Source: Buttiauxella izardii (GTDB lineage: Bacteria; Pseudomonadota; Gammaproteobacteria; Enterobacterales; Enterobacteriaceae). Taken from it: a stretch of 64,000 nt of DNA. The notes below the pieces were generated by a model. It saw only the letters and a program-made list of their open reading frames with translations, ran no database searches and was not told the origin of the DNA. Positions 1 to 10,434 of the stretch are shown here, in pieces. The stretch is taken from the NCBI RefSeq assembly GCF_003601925.1, contig NZ_QZWH01000022.1, positions 152,631 to 216,630 of the forward strand, given 5' to 3'. Position 1 is the first letter of the stretch; each line of letters begins with the position of its first letter. A program made the position numbers and the translations under genes.

Positions 1-570
1 ATCGTGGAGATGGAAGGGCGCATCTTCATCCCGCCGTATGACGACGAAAAAGTGATCGCCGGGCAAGGGACTATCGGCCTGGAAATCCTGGAAGACTTAT
101 ATGATGTCGACAACGTTATTGTGCCTATTGGCGGCGGTGGTTTAATTGCGGGTATTGCTCTGGCGATTAAATCTATCAACCCAACGATTAATATTATCGG
201 CGTGCAGGCAGAAAACGTACACGGCATGGCAGCGTCATTTTATAAAGGCGAATTAATGGCCCACCGCACGACCGGCACTTTAGCCGACGGTTGCGATGTA
301 TCTCGCCCTGGCAGAATAACGTATGAAATCGTGAAGAAGCTGGTGACCGATATTGTATTAGTCAGTGAAGATGAAATTCGGAATAGCATGGTTGCGCTGA
401 TTCAACGAAATAAAGTCGTGACTGAAGGTGCTGGTGCTTTAGCCACCGCTGCATTATTAAGCGGAAAATTAGATCAATATATTAAAGGGCGCAAAACCGT
501 TAGTATTATTTCCGGCGGCAATATAGATCTTTCACGAGTGTCACAAATCACCGGCTCCGCAGATCTCTAA
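1..570 (+). CDS. tdcB: Catabolic threonine dehydratase TdcB, C-terminal part
   Basis: PLP-dependent anaerobic threonine/serine dehydratase that makes 2-ketobutyrate (or pyruvate) and ammonia, the first step of the tdc pathway in the cytoplasm. The reading frame is open from base 1, so the gene is cut by the window edge and about 190 C-terminal residues are visible. The glycine loop GGGGLIAG that holds the PLP phosphate and the ending [15 protein letters not shown] match E. coli TdcB closely; the catalytic lysine lies outside the window. It heads the visible operon tdcB-tdcC-tdcD-tdcE. TdcB of E. coli is activated by AMP and the operon by CRP and TdcA, but those sites would be upstream of the window. 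Confidence 0.96.
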   Translation: MVEMEGRIFIPPYDDEKVIAGQGTIGLEILEDLYDVDNVIVPIGGGGLIAGIALAIKSINPTINIIGVQAENVHGMAASFYKGELMAHRTTGTLADGCDVSRPGRITYEIVKKLVTDIVLVSEDEIRNSMVALIQRNKVVTEGAGALATAALLSGKLDQYIKGRKTVSIISGGNIDLSRVSQITGSADL

Positions 571-574
571 TATA

Positions 575-696
575 TTCGTCATACTTCGAGTCGCAGATGC
601 GTTGGCTGCTCTCGTTCACCCCAGTCACTTACTTTAGTAAGCTCCTGGAGATGAACTCCTTTGCCGCCTTTCTGCAATTCGAATTATTTAGAATAT
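575..696 (-). repeat. ERIC element between tdcB and tdcC
   Basis: About 122 bases resembling the enterobacterial repetitive intergenic consensus. The centre carries CACCCCAGTCACTTACTT followed by AGTAAGCTCCTGG, the two halves of the classic ERIC core, flanked by ends resembling CATACTTCGAGTCGCA and CAATTCGAATTATTTAG. It fills nearly the whole gap between tdcB and tdcC, so it is transcribed within the operon and should fold into a long imperfect hairpin. It is in the opposite orientation to the second copy at 35069-35196. Confidence 0.9.
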
Positions 697-719
697 AGAA
701 TCATATAAGGAACTTTATT

Positions 720-2051
720 ATGAGCAATACAGATGCAACGATTATTGGCCAAAAAGCGGAATCGCAATGGCGCAAATCAGACACCACATGGACATTAGGT
801 TTATTTGGAACCGCTATCGGCGCAGGGGTTTTATTCTTCCCAATCCGTGCAGGCTACGGCGGCTTAATTCCGATTTTGATCATGTTGTTCCTGGCATTTC
901 CGATCGCGTTCTATTGCCACCGCGCACTGGCGCGTCTGTGCCTTTCGGGCAGCAATCCATCAGGCAACATCACGGAAACGGTAGAAGAGCATTTTGGTAA
1001 AACCGGCGGCGTGGTGATCACCTTCCTGTACTTTTTCGCCATCTGCCCGCTGCTGTGGATTTACGGCGTCACGATAACCAATACATTCATGACGTTCTGG
1101 GAAAACCAACTCCAGTTGATGCCGCTAAACCGTGGCGTGGTTGCGCTCTTCTTACTGTTGTTGATGGCGTTCGTCATCTACTTCGGCAAAGATCTGATGG
1201 TCAAAGTGATGAGCTATCTGGTGTTCCCGTTCATCGCCTGCCTGGTGCTGATTTCCGTGTCGCTGATTCCTTACTGGAACTCGGCGGTTATCGATCAGGT
1301 CAACCTCAGCGATATCTCGTTTACCGGTAGCGATGGCATTCTGGTCACTGTCTGGCTCGGCATTTCTATCATGGTTTTCTCCTTTAACTTCTCGCCAATT
1401 GTCTCCTCGTTTGTGGTTTCCAAACGCGAAGAATATGAGCAGGATTTTGGCAAGCAGTACACCGAAGACAAATGTTCCAAAATCATCTCCCGCGCCAGTA
1501 TGTTGATGGTGGCGGTGGTGATGTTCTTCGCCTTTAGCTGTTTGTTCACACTTTCTCCGCAGAACATGGCCGAAGCAAAAGCGCAGAACATTCCGGTGCT
1601 TTCGTATCTGGCGAACCACTTCTCGTCCATGTCCGGGACGAAATCGACCTTCGCCACCACGCTTGAATACGGCGCATCGATTATTGCCCTGGTCGCTATC
1701 TTCAAATCCTTCTTCGGCCACTATCTCGGCACGCTCGAAGGCTTGAACGGCCTGGTGCTGAAATTCGGTTACAAAGGCGATAAAACCAAAGTCTCCAGCG
1801 GCAAACTCAACCTTATCAGCATGGTCTTTATTATGGGATCTACCTGGGTTGTGGCTTACGCAAACCCGAACATCCTTGATTTAATTGAAGCGATGGGCGC
1901 ACCGATTATTGCCTCACTGCTTTGCCTGCTGCCGATGTATGCGATTCGTAAAACTCCAGCGTTGGCAAAATATAAAGGGAAAACTGAAAACATCTTTGTT
2001 ACTGTAATTGGTTTGCTGACGATACTTAATATTGTCTACAAACTTGTTTAA
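720..2051 (+). CDS. tdcC: Threonine/serine:H+ symporter TdcC
   Basis: Inner-membrane carrier of the hydroxy/aromatic amino acid permease family that imports L-threonine and L-serine with protons to feed TdcB. The product is 443 residues, the same length as E. coli TdcC, and very similar throughout; the first membrane segment carries [19 protein letters not shown] and about eleven hydrophobic helices follow. The ATG start has AAGGA just upstream and follows an ERIC element. tdcD follows after 36 bases, consistent with one operon. Confidence 0.97.
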   Translation: MSNTDATIIGQKAESQWRKSDTTWTLGLFGTAIGAGVLFFPIRAGYGGLIPILIMLFLAFPIAFYCHRALARLCLSGSNPSGNITETVEEHFGKTGGVVITFLYFFAICPLLWIYGVTITNTFMTFWENQLQLMPLNRGVVALFLLLLMAFVIYFGKDLMVKVMSYLVFPFIACLVLISVSLIPYWNSAVIDQVNLSDISFTGSDGILVTVWLGISIMVFSFNFSPIVSSFVVSKREEYEQDFGKQYTEDKCSKIISRASMLMVAVVMFFAFSCLFTLSPQNMAEAKAQNIPVLSYLANHFSSMSGTKSTFATTLEYGASIIALVAIFKSFFGHYLGTLEGLNGLVLKFGYKGDKTKVSSGKLNLISMVFIMGSTWVVAYANPNILDLIEAMGAPIIASLLCLLPMYAIRKTPALAKYKGKTENIFVTVIGLLTILNIVYKLV

Positions 2052-2087
2052 TTATTACTAAATAGCTCAGGATGAGTGAAATTTAAA

Positions 2088-3296
2088 ATGAATAATTACC
2101 CAGTAGTATTGACGATTAACTGTGGATCTTCTTCCGTTAAGTTTTCAGTGTTAGATGCACAAACCTGTGATGTTCTTTTATCCGGGATTTGCGAAGAAAT
2201 TAATACCGATAAAGCCTGTTTAACCGTCAACGATGGAGAGCCAGTTATTCTGGCTCGCCAGGATTATGAAGGCGCACTGGCGGCAATATCGAATGAATTG
2301 GAAATTCGCAATTTAAATAATAGCGTCGAATTTGTAGGGCACCGTATTGCCCATGGCGGTTCGTTATTTAGCCAGTCGGTATTAATTACCGATGAAGTTA
2401 TCGAGCAAATTCGCCAGGTTTCGCCATTGGCGCCGTTACATAATTACGCCAATTTGCATGGGGTGGAATCGGCGCGGGCGCGTTTCCCTGGCGTTCCGCA
2501 GGTGGCGGTGTTTGATACCAGCTTCCATCAAACGCTGAAACCTGAAGCGTATTTATACGGTTTGCCGTATCGCTATTTTGAAGAACACGGGGTGCGTCGT
2601 TACGGGTTCCACGGCACTTCGCATCGCTACGTTTCCCAGCAGGCGAGCGAACTACCCGGTCTGGAGTCAGCAAATTCGGGGTTAGTGATTGCTCACTTAG
2701 GAAATGGCGCTTCGGTTTGCGCGGTGCAGAATGGCGAAAGCGTTGATACGTCGATGGGCATGACGCCGCTCGAAGGGCTGATTATGGGCACGCGCTGCGG
2801 CGATGTGGATTTCGGCGCTATGGCCTGGCTTGCCCGCCAGACCGGGCAATCGCTGGATGACCTGGAACAGGTCGCTAATAAAGAGTCCGGGTTATTAGGC
2901 CTTTCAGGTTTATCATCAGATTTACGCACACTGGAAAAAGCCTGGCACGAAGGTAATGAACGGGCGCAATTGGCGATTAAAACCTTTGTTCATCGAATCG
3001 CCCGAACCATTGGCGCACATGCCGCGGCATTAGAAAGTTTTAATGGCATTATTTTTACCGGTGGTATTGGTGAAAACTCCATTCTTATTCGCCGACTGGT
3101 TTCAGAACGGTTACGGGTATTTGGGATTGAGCTGGATACTGAAAGAAATAATCAGCCTAACCGAATCGGGCAGCGAATTATTTCCAGCGATAATTCAGCA
3201 ATTATTTGCGCCGTTATTCCCACTAACGAAGAGAAAATGATTGCACTTGATGCCCTGCAATTAGGTCAATCATGCCGCCTCGCAGAATATGCCTGA
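2088..3296 (+). CDS. tdcD: Propionate/acetate kinase TdcD
   Basis: Converts propionyl phosphate plus ADP to propionate and ATP, the energy-yielding last step of threonine fermentation. It belongs to the acetokinase (ASKHA) fold: the first strand motif NCGSSSVKF is at residues 11-19, [12 protein letters not shown] and the phosphate loop AHLGNGAS follow, and FTGGIGENS lies near the C-terminus. The ATG at 2088 gives 402 residues, exactly the E. coli length; an in-frame GTG at 2076 would add four residues with poor spacing. tdcE follows after 30 bases. Confidence 0.96.
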   Translation: MNNYPVVLTINCGSSSVKFSVLDAQTCDVLLSGICEEINTDKACLTVNDGEPVILARQDYEGALAAISNELEIRNLNNSVEFVGHRIAHGGSLFSQSVLITDEVIEQIRQVSPLAPLHNYANLHGVESARARFPGVPQVAVFDTSFHQTLKPEAYLYGLPYRYFEEHGVRRYGFHGTSHRYVSQQASELPGLESANSGLVIAHLGNGASVCAVQNGESVDTSMGMTPLEGLIMGTRCGDVDFGAMAWLARQTGQSLDDLEQVANKESGLLGLSGLSSDLRTLEKAWHEGNERAQLAIKTFVHRIARTIGAHAAALESFNGIIFTGGIGENSILIRRLVSERLRVFGIELDTERNNQPNRIGQRIISSDNSAIICAVIPTNEEKMIALDALQLGQSCRLAEYA

Positions 3297-3326
3297 ATTA
3301 ATAATATGCTTTAAAGGAATGAAGTA

Positions 3327-5621
3327 ATGAAAGTAGATATTAATCTTACCAGTGATAATTATTCTCAAGCCTGGCAGCAATTCTCGGGCGACGAATGGAA
3401 AACAAGTATTAATGTGCGGGATTTTATCCAGCATAACTACACCCCTTACGAAGGCGATGAATCATTTTTAGCGGGAGCCACTGCGGCGACGACGGCGCTG
3501 TGGGAAAAGGTGATGGACGGCATTCGCATCGAAAACGCCACCCATGCGCCAGTTGATTTCGACACCAATATTGCGACGACGATTACCGCGCACGCGCCGG
3601 GATATATTCTCGAAGAGCATGAAAAGATTGTCGGCCTGCAAACCGATAAACCGCTAAAGCGCGCGCTGCATCCCTACGGCGGCATCAACATGATCAAAAG
3701 CTCATTTGAAGCCTATGGTCGTGAAATGGATGCGGACTTTGAATACCAGTTTACGTCGCTGCGCAAAACCCATAATCAGGGCGTGTTTGACGTTTACTCG
3801 CCGGATATTCTGCGTTGCCGCAAATCGGGCGTATTAACCGGTTTACCGGACGGCTACGGGCGCGGGCGCATTATTGGCGACTATCGCCGGGTGGCGCTGT
3901 ACGGCATTGCGTATCTGGTACGGGAACGCGAATTGCAGTTTGCCGATTTACAGGGGCAACTGGAACGCGGTGAAAACCTCGAAGCGGTGATTCGCCTGCG
4001 CGAAGAGCTTTCTGAACACCGCCGGGCGCTGCTGCAAATCCAGGAGATGGCTGAGAAATACGGGTTTGATATTTCTCGCCCGGCGCGTAATGCGCAAGAA
4101 GCGTTGCAGTGGCTTTACTTTGCCTATCTGGCGGCGGTGAAATCGCAAAACGGCGGGGCGATGTCTCTCGGGCGTACCACGTCGTTTATCGACATTTATA
4201 TCGAGCGCGATTTAAAAGCGGGGCTGCTGACAGAGCTTGAGGCGCAAGAGTTAGTCGATCACTTCATTATGAAGATCCGCATGGTGCGTTTCCTGCGCAC
4301 GCCGGAATTCGATTCGCTATTTTCCGGTGACCCAATTTGGGCAACCGAAGTGATCGGCGGTATGGGTTTAGACGGGCGCACGCTGGTGACCAAAAACGCC
4401 TATCGCTACCTGAACACGCTTTACACCATGGGGCCAGCGCCGGAACCGAATCTGACTATTCTGTGGTCGGAAACGTTGCCGAAACCTTTCAAAGTGTATG
4501 CGGCAAAAGTTTCCATCGAAACATCATCGCTGCAATATGAAAACGACGACCTGATGCGCTGCGATTTCGACAGCGACGACTACGCGATTGCCTGCTGCGT
4601 CAGCCCGATGGTGATCGGCAAACAAATGCAGTTCTTTGGTGCACGCGCCAACCTCGCCAAAACGCTGCTGTATTGCATCAATGGTGGGATGGACGAAAAG
4701 CTGAAAATCCAGGTCGGGCCAAAAATGCCGATGCTGCTGGATGACGTGCTGGACTATGAAAAAGTGATGAGCAGTCTGGATCACTTTATGGACTGGCTGG
4801 CGGCGCAGTACGTCACGGCACTCAATCTCATTCATTACATGCACGACAAATACAGCTACGAAGCCTCGCTGATGGCGCTGCACGACCGCGACGTTTATCG
4901 CACCATGGCGTGTGGGATCGCCGGGTTATCCGTGGCGGTGGATTCACTTTCTGCGATCAAGTACGCGAAAGTGAAACCGGTGCGCGACCAAACCGGGCTG
5001 GCGGTCGATTTCGTGATTGAAGGCGAGTATCCGCAATACGGCAATAATGACGATCGTGTTGACGTGATCGCCTGTGATTTGGTTGAGCGCTTTATGAAGA
5101 AGATCCAGGCGTTGCCAACTTATCGCAACGCGGTGCCGACGCAGTCGATCCTGACGATCACTTCCAATGTGGTGTACGGGCAAAAAACCGGGAACACGCC
5201 GGATGGCCGTCGCGCAGGAATGCCATTTGCGCCGGGTGCGAATCCGATGCACGGACGCGATCGCAAAGGTGCCGTCGCTTCATTAACGTCGGTTGCCAAA
5301 CTGCCGTTCAGCTACGCGAAAGACGGGATTTCTTACACCTTCTCGATTGTCCCTGCGGCGCTGGGAAAAGACGACGCGGTGCGCCAGTTAAACCTGGTCG
5401 GTTTGCTGGATGGCTATTTCCATCACGATGTGCGAACCGAAGGCGGGCAGCATTTGAACGTGAACGTCATGAACCGGGAAATGTTGCTGGATGCGGTCGA
5501 ACATCCGGAAAATTACCCGACGTTGACCATTCGCGTTTCCGGTTATGCGGTGCGCTTTAATGCACTCACGCGTGAGCAGCAGCAAGATGTGATCTCGCGT
5601 ACCTTTACGCATTCAATTTAA
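3327..5621 (+). CDS. tdcE: 2-ketobutyrate formate-lyase / pyruvate formate-lyase TdcE
   Basis: Glycyl-radical enzyme that cleaves 2-ketobutyrate with CoA to propionyl-CoA and formate, and also acts on pyruvate. The 764-residue product has the length of E. coli TdcE. The active-site cysteine pair is C423-C424 in ACCVSPM and the radical glycine is G739 in RVSGYAVRF. Activation needs a radical-SAM activase (PflA family) that is not in this window. AAAGGA precedes the ATG. It is the last gene of the operon here: a terminator follows at once and neither tdcF nor tdcG is present, unlike K-12. Confidence 0.97.
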   Translation: MKVDINLTSDNYSQAWQQFSGDEWKTSINVRDFIQHNYTPYEGDESFLAGATAATTALWEKVMDGIRIENATHAPVDFDTNIATTITAHAPGYILEEHEKIVGLQTDKPLKRALHPYGGINMIKSSFEAYGREMDADFEYQFTSLRKTHNQGVFDVYSPDILRCRKSGVLTGLPDGYGRGRIIGDYRRVALYGIAYLVRERELQFADLQGQLERGENLEAVIRLREELSEHRRALLQIQEMAEKYGFDISRPARNAQEALQWLYFAYLAAVKSQNGGAMSLGRTTSFIDIYIERDLKAGLLTELEAQELVDHFIMKIRMVRFLRTPEFDSLFSGDPIWATEVIGGMGLDGRTLVTKNAYRYLNTLYTMGPAPEPNLTILWSETLPKPFKVYAAKVSIETSSLQYENDDLMRCDFDSDDYAIACCVSPMVIGKQMQFFGARANLAKTLLYCINGGMDEKLKIQVGPKMPMLLDDVLDYEKVMSSLDHFMDWLAAQYVTALNLIHYMHDKYSYEASLMALHDRDVYRTMACGIAGLSVAVDSLSAIKYAKVKPVRDQTGLAVDFVIEGEYPQYGNNDDRVDVIACDLVERFMKKIQALPTYRNAVPTQSILTITSNVVYGQKTGNTPDGRRAGMPFAPGANPMHGRDRKGAVASLTSVAKLPFSYAKDGISYTFSIVPAALGKDDAVRQLNLVGLLDGYFHHDVRTEGGQHLNVNVMNREMLLDAVEHPENYPTLTIRVSGYAVRFNALTREQQQDVISRTFTHSI

Positions 5622-5647
5622 CCGCAAATTTCCGCCCCCCTCTCAAA

Positions 5648-5667
5648 CCCGCTACGGCGGGTTTTTC
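5648..5667 (+). terminator. Rho-independent terminator of tdc operon
   Basis: Stem CCCGC, loop TACG, stem GCGGG, then TTTTTC, 26 bases after the tdcE stop codon. Confidence 0.85.
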
Positions 5668-5784
5668 ATTGTTTTCTTGCTCATTTTTGTGACTAACTTG
5701 GCACATTCGCTTGTTTTGTTTACCCTTTAAAGTCTCTGTTGTGCCTTCGGGGTGCAGAATTTCAGTAATGACAAGGAACCGTGA

Positions 5785-6645
5785 ATGGAAGATCTCAACG
5801 TAGTAGACAGTATTAATAATGCCGGAGGCTGGCTGGTGCGCAACCAGGCGTTACTGCTGAGCTATGCGGTCAACATTGTGGCGGCGATTGCGATTATCAT
5901 CGTCGGGATGATTGTGGCTCGTATCGTGTCCAATGCCATTAACCGTGTGATGGTTGCGCGTAATATCGACGCCACTGTCGCTGATTTTCTCTCTGCACTG
6001 GTGCGTTACGGCATCATCGCGTTCACCCTGATTGCCGCGCTGGGGCGCGTTGGCGTACAGACTGCATCTGTCATCGCCGTGCTGGGTGCCGCCGGTTTAG
6101 CCATCGGCCTGGCATTGCAAGGTTCGCTTTCCAACCTGGCGGCTGGCGTATTGTTAGTGACGTTCCGTCCATTCCGTGCGGGTGAATATGTCGATCTCGG
6201 CGGGATCGCCGGAACCGTGCTGAACGTGCAGATTTTCTCCACTACATTGCGCACCGTGGACGGCAAAATCGTTGTAGTGCCCAACGGCAAAATCATCGCG
6301 GGCAATATCATTAACTTCTCCCGCGAACCGGTGCGCCGTAACGAATTTATTGTTGGCGTGGCGTACGACGCGGATATCGACCAGGTGAAGCAAATCCTGA
6401 CCGACATTATTACCAGCGACGAACGTGTACTCAAAGATCGCGAAATTACCGTGCGACTCAATGAGCTGGGGCCTTCTGCGATTAATTTTGTGGTGCGTGC
6501 CTGGAGCAACAGCGGTGATTTGCAAAACGTCTATTGGGATGTGCTTGAGCGCATTAAACGCGAGTTTGATGCACAGGGAATCAGCTTCCCGTATCCGCAA
6601 ATGGATGTGAATTTCAAACGCGTGAAAGAACCTGCGCAAGAGTGA
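5785..6645 (+). CDS. mscS: Small-conductance mechanosensitive channel MscS
   Basis: Inner-membrane tension-gated channel that releases solutes on hypo-osmotic shock. The 286-residue product equals E. coli MscS in length and is nearly identical. There are three N-terminal membrane helices; the pore helix TM3 is the Gly/Ala-rich stretch around residues 93-120 ([20 protein letters not shown]), followed by the beta domain and the C-terminal cytoplasmic cage. In K-12 mscS is next to fbaA; here the upstream neighbour is the tdc operon. Start ATG with AAGGA six bases upstream. Confidence 0.97.
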   Translation: MEDLNVVDSINNAGGWLVRNQALLLSYAVNIVAAIAIIIVGMIVARIVSNAINRVMVARNIDATVADFLSALVRYGIIAFTLIAALGRVGVQTASVIAVLGAAGLAIGLALQGSLSNLAAGVLLVTFRPFRAGEYVDLGGIAGTVLNVQIFSTTLRTVDGKIVVVPNGKIIAGNIINFSREPVRRNEFIVGVAYDADIDQVKQILTDIITSDERVLKDREITVRLNELGPSAINFVVRAWSNSGDLQNVYWDVLERIKREFDAQGISFPYPQMDVNFKRVKEPAQE

Positions 6646-6652
6646 TTTTATG

Positions 6653-6672
6653 AGGCCAGCTTCGGCTGGCCT
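6653..6672 (+). terminator. Stem-loop after mscS
   Basis: AGGCCAGC, loop TTCG, GCTGGCCT, then a weak T-rich tail. Eight perfect pairs with a UUCG loop starting 8 bases after the mscS stop; likely terminator. Confidence 0.7.
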
Positions 6673-6779
6673 TCTCAGTATTAGTAATACTTATAAACCA
6701 TTAAAATTATCCATTTCCTCTAATAATTATTCCCCATTACACTCTTCTCCAGTCGCTAAATACTGAAGAGTGAATCATC

Positions 6780-7415
6780 GTGTTATCTTATTTCTTTCAA
6801 GGGCTTACATTAGGCGCTGCGTTAATTCTGCCACTTGGCCCGCAAAATGCGTTTGTGCTCAACCAGGGCATTCGCCGTCAATATCATCTGATGATTGCTT
6901 CTCTTTGTGCGATTAGCGATGTGCTGCTGATTTGCGGCGGAATTTTTGGCGGCAGCGCGCTGCTGATGCAGTCGCCGTGGCTGTTGGCGATTGTCACCTG
7001 GGGTGGTGTAGCCTTTTTGCTGTGGTACGGCTGGGGCGCACTGCGCACCGCGATGAGCAGCAATGTGGAGCTGGCGTCAGCGGAAGTATTGAAGCAGGGG
7101 CGCTGGAAAATTGTCGCCACTGTACTGGCGGTAACCTGGCTTAATCCGCACGTTTATCTTGATACTTTCGTGGTGCTGGGCAGTCTCGGTGGGCAACTGG
7201 CTGATGAGCCGAAGCGTTGGTTTGCCCTCGGAACGGTGAGTGCTTCTATTCTGTGGTTTTACGGCCTGGCGTTTCTCGCCGCATGGCTTGCGCCGCGCCT
7301 GCGTACCGCAAAAGCCCAGCGCATTATCAACGGAGTTGTCGGTATTGTGATGTGGTTTATTGCCTTCCAACTGGCGGCAGATGGCGTACGCCATATCACG
7401 TCGTTAATGGGGTAA
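6780..7415 (+). CDS. argO: Arginine exporter ArgO
   Basis: LysE-family inner-membrane exporter that removes excess L-arginine and the toxic analogue canavanine. 211 residues, as in E. coli, with hydrophobic segments along the whole length and the family signature [14 protein letters not shown] near the N-terminus. Translation appears to start at GTG. In E. coli its promoter is activated by ArgP with arginine as co-effector; argP lies 1 kb downstream on the opposite strand, so gene and regulator are close together here as well. Confidence 0.95.
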   Translation: MLSYFFQGLTLGAALILPLGPQNAFVLNQGIRRQYHLMIASLCAISDVLLICGGIFGGSALLMQSPWLLAIVTWGGVAFLLWYGWGALRTAMSSNVELASAEVLKQGRWKIVATVLAVTWLNPHVYLDTFVVLGSLGGQLADEPKRWFALGTVSASILWFYGLAFLAAWLAPRLRTAKAQRIINGVVGIVMWFIAFQLAADGVRHITSLMG

Positions 7416-7523
7416 TTAGCCTTAATCCGATAGACAAGTTACCATTCCAGGCTAAGCTTGCTGCCAGACGCCCGTGTAATTTGCGGGCGTAATGACAGTG
7501 GAATGTAGCATGGAGGAATTACA

Positions 7524-8258
7524 GTGAAGTTTAAAACCCTGGCATTAGCCGCTCTAGTGGGATTTGGTTCGGTTCCGGCAATGGCCGATGAATTACCTAA
7601 TGGCCCGCATGTCGTGACATCCGGCACCGCAAGCGTGGATGCTGTTCCTGACATTGCCACACTCGCTATCGAAGTGAACGTGTCTGCCAAAGATGCGGCA
7701 TCAGCCAAGAAACAGGCTGACGACCGTGTGGCGCAATACCTGACATTCTTGCAGCAAAGCGGCGTTGAGAAGAAAGACGTCAACGCGGCAAATCTGCGCA
7801 CTCAACCAGAATATGAATACCTGAAAGACGGCAAAACGCAGCTGAAAGGCTACCGTGCCGTGCGTCAGGTTGATGTCACTCTGCGCAAGCTCGACAAAAT
7901 GAACGAGTTGCTGGATGGGGCATTGAAAGCGGGGCTTAACGAAATTCGCTCCGTTTCTCTTGGCGTAGCCAACCCGGAACAATACAAAGACAAAGCGCGT
8001 AAAGCGGCCATCGACGATGCGACTCGCCAGGCGAAACTGTTAGCCGAAGGGTTTAGCAGCAAGCTGGGGCCAGTTTATAGCGTGCGTTACCACGTTTCTA
8101 ACTATCAGCCAGCGCCAATGGTGCGGATGATGAAAGCAGACGCGGCACCGCCAGTTTCGGCCCAGGATACTTACGATCAGCAAACGATTCAGTTTGATGA
8201 CCAGGTGGATGTGGTGTTTGAACTGGAACGTGCTCAGAGCGAGAAGCCTGCGCAATAA
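7524..8258 (+). CDS. yggE: Periplasmic SIMPL-domain protein YggE
   Basis: SIMPL-domain (DUF541) protein of 244 residues, close to the 246 of E. coli YggE, which has been linked to oxidative-stress tolerance without a known biochemical activity. A signal peptide is visible: KFKTLALAALVGFGSV followed by a predicted cut after AMA, about residue 21. Start is GTG with AGGA upstream (GGAGGAATTACAGTG). Stand-alone gene between argO and a REP cluster. Confidence 0.92.
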   Translation: MKFKTLALAALVGFGSVPAMADELPNGPHVVTSGTASVDAVPDIATLAIEVNVSAKDAASAKKQADDRVAQYLTFLQQSGVEKKDVNAANLRTQPEYEYLKDGKTQLKGYRAVRQVDVTLRKLDKMNELLDGALKAGLNEIRSVSLGVANPEQYKDKARKAAIDDATRQAKLLAEGFSSKLGPVYSVRYHVSNYQPAPMVRMMKADAAPPVSAQDTYDQQTIQFDDQVDVVFELERAQSEKPAQ

Positions 8259-8259
8259 A

Positions 8260-8387
8260 CGGTGGATGACGCCTGCGGCTTATCCACCCGACAAAACCGC
8301 AAAAATCGTAGGCCGGATAAGCGTTAGCGTCACCCGACAAAACCGCAAAACGTAGGTCGGATAAGCGTTAGCGTCATCCGACAAAAC
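8260..8387. repeat. REP/BIME cluster, three units
   Basis: Three palindromic units of about 35 bases: one inverted (GGTGGATGACGCCTGCGG...) and two direct copies beginning CGTAGG(C/T)CGGATAAGCG and containing AGCGTCA(C/T)CCGAC. They lie between the convergent genes yggE and argP, a usual site for BIMEs. Confidence 0.88.
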
Positions 8388-8418
8388 AAAAAGGCCGCTA
8401 AATGTTAGCGGCCTTTTT
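8388..8418. terminator. Bidirectional terminator between yggE and argP
   Basis: AAAAAGGCCGCTA, loop AATG, TTAGCGGCCTTTTT: a strong stem with A-tract before and T-tract after, so it can end transcription from both convergent genes. Confidence 0.88.
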
Positions 8419-9318
8419 CTATTCAGCGTCCTGTCGTAAAACCCGATGCCCATACTCCAGCAGTGCATCGGTGACATTTCTCATCATGCGGCTTTCCGGC
8501 GCAAAACGGTGCCAGTACAGCATCCGGCGTTGCATCAGACCTGGCGTCAGGTCAATCAATTCACCGCTGTTAATCTCTCGTTCAATTTGCAGATGCGGGA
8601 TCATGCAGCAGGTCGTACCCTGGCGCGCCAGTTGCACGAACGCTTCCGACGAGTTAACGATGTGGCACGGCACGCTACCCGGCGATAAATCAAAGTTCTG
8701 CTGTAAAAACGCCTGATGCATATCGTCGAGATGGTCAAACGCCACGGCGGGCGCTTTCAGCAATGCAGAACGCGTCACGCCATTCGGGAAATAACGTGCG
8801 GCAAAATCTTTTGAACCGACAAACAAATAATCCAGCGCGCCGAGTCTGTCGACCAGGCAACTTGGCAATGGCTGCGGCTGAATAGATACCGCGCCGACCA
8901 CTTCGCCACGACGCAGGCGTTCTTGCGTGCGGGTTTCATCTTCAACCTGCAGATTCAGGCGAATAGGGGAGTCGGCCAGAACTGGAGCAAGGGCTGGCAG
9001 CAACCAGGTTGCCAGACTGTCGGCGTTCACCGCCAGCGACAGTAACAGCGGCGTTGAGCCGGTCTGTTCATCACCCAGCCACTCTTCCTCAAGCAGTTCA
9101 ACCTGGCGCAATAACGCAAGTAATTTTTGACCTTGCTCGGTTGGACGTGGAGGAACCGTGCGCACTAACAATGGCTGGCCGAACATATTTTCCAGTTGCT
9201 TGATACGCTGTGAAACCGCGGATTGAGTAATGCAGAGCTTTTGTGCCGCGCGCTCAAATCCTCGTTCACGAATCACGGCATCCAGCGCCTGTAGCGTTCT
9301 ATAGTCCGGGCGTTTCAT
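8419..9318 (-). CDS. argP: LysR-type regulator ArgP (IciA)
   Basis: LysR-family transcription factor that activates argO in response to arginine and governs lysine-repressed genes. The ATG at 9318 gives 299 residues starting [15 protein letters not shown] as in E. coli (297 residues); a longer in-frame start would add 12 non-conserved residues. The helix-turn-helix includes [20 protein letters not shown] around residues 20-39, followed by the effector-binding domain. Divergent from rpiA. Confidence 0.95.
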   Translation of the reverse strand: MKRPDYRTLQALDAVIRERGFERAAQKLCITQSAVSQRIKQLENMFGQPLLVRTVPPRPTEQGQKLLALLRQVELLEEEWLGDEQTGSTPLLLSLAVNADSLATWLLPALAPVLADSPIRLNLQVEDETRTQERLRRGEVVGAVSIQPQPLPSCLVDRLGALDYLFVGSKDFAARYFPNGVTRSALLKAPAVAFDHLDDMHQAFLQQNFDLSPGSVPCHIVNSSEAFVQLARQGTTCCMIPHLQIEREINSGELIDLTPGLMQRRMLYWHRFAPESRMMRNVTDALLEYGHRVLRQDAE

Positions 9319-9454
9319 TGTTGTTAGCTCACTCCTGTTTTGTGATTTCTGCACTGTTCCGCACTATGACATAAATTTGCAGTCGATCCAGACCAAATCC
9401 ACAAAGATCGGATGAGTTCTGCCATTCCCTGGGACAACCCCGCAGCGCTTGCAC

Positions 9455-9460
9455 TATAAT
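9455..9460 (+). promoter_or_regulatory. Probable -10 element for rpiA
   Basis: Perfect TATAAT, 33 bases upstream of the rpiA ATG, preceded by GGGACAACCC at about -35 distance. A candidate sigma-70 promoter read from the sequence only; the transcription start is not shown. Confidence 0.55.
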
Positions 9461-9493
9461 GCGCGTCAGTTTTCACAGCACAGGCAAAAAACC

Positions 9494-10153
9494 ATGACGC
9501 AGGATGAACTGAAAAAAGCAGTCGGCTGGGCAGCATTACAATACGTGGAACCAGGCACAATCGTGGGTGTGGGCACCGGCTCCACCGCCGCACATTTTAT
9601 TGATGCTCTCGGGACTATCAAACATCAAATTGATGGTGCCGTTTCTAGCTCCGACGCTTCTACCGCCAAACTGAAAAGCCTTGGTATCACCGTTTACGAT
9701 CTCAACGAAGTCGACTCGCTTGGCATTTATGTCGATGGTGCAGATGAGATCAACGGCCAGATGCAAATGATCAAAGGCGGCGGCGCGGCGCTGACTCGCG
9801 AAAAGATCATCGCATCCGTGGCGGAAAAGTTTATTTGTATCGCGGATGCGTCCAAACAAGTGGGCATCCTGGGTAACTTCCCGCTGCCGGTTGAAGTGAT
9901 CCCAATGGCGCGTAGCTGTGTGGCGCGTGAACTGGTGAAACTGGGCGGTCGCCCGGAGTATCGTCAGGGCGTAGTGACTGACAACGGCAACATCATTCTG
10001 GATGTTTACGGCCTGAGTATCGTTGAGCCAATCGCGCTGGAAAATGCCATCAACGGCTTGCCGGGCGTGGTGACTGTCGGTCTGTTTGCCAACCGTGGCG
10101 CGGATGTGGCGCTGATCGGTACGGCTGATGGCGTGAAAACTATCACCAAATGA
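9494..10153 (+). CDS. rpiA: Ribose-5-phosphate isomerase A
   Basis: Interconverts ribose 5-phosphate and ribulose 5-phosphate in the non-oxidative pentose phosphate pathway. The ATG at 9494 gives 219 residues, the E. coli length, starting [16 protein letters not shown]. Phosphate loop [11 protein letters not shown], catalytic-site motif DGADEIN and [11 protein letters not shown] are intact. An upstream in-frame ATG at 9449 overlaps the likely -10 box and was not used. Divergent from argP. Confidence 0.97.
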   Translation: MTQDELKKAVGWAALQYVEPGTIVGVGTGSTAAHFIDALGTIKHQIDGAVSSSDASTAKLKSLGITVYDLNEVDSLGIYVDGADEINGQMQMIKGGGAALTREKIIASVAEKFICIADASKQVGILGNFPLPVEVIPMARSCVARELVKLGGRPEYRQGVVTDNGNIILDVYGLSIVEPIALENAINGLPGVVTVGLFANRGADVALIGTADGVKTITK

Positions 10154-10160
10154 TCTGACT

Positions 10161-10178
10161 GGGGCGTTTCACGCGCCC
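10161..10178 (+). terminator. Stem-loop after rpiA
   Basis: GGGGCG, short loop, CGCGCCCC directly after the rpiA stop. There is no clear T-tract, so termination strength is uncertain. The remaining ~255 bases to serA are AT-rich and presumably hold the serA promoters. Confidence 0.45.
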
Positions 10179-10434
10179 CAAATTCCGCATAAAAAATGAC
10201 AAAATAATCTAACGGCAAATTTGGTGACATATGTCACATTCCTTCCAGCCGCCTGCTGTTCATTCCTGATTCTCTCTGCTACTCAGAATTTTGTGCTGCC
10301 CCATAGCGCTTATTCCTTTTTCGCTTTGCTGACTACGCAATCGTTTATATTGCCCCGCCCGTATTTTTTGATATTTTGGCAGAAGGGTGTCTTATCACAC
10401 AGCACAACATCAGTTCTAAAAATAGGGTCGGGAA

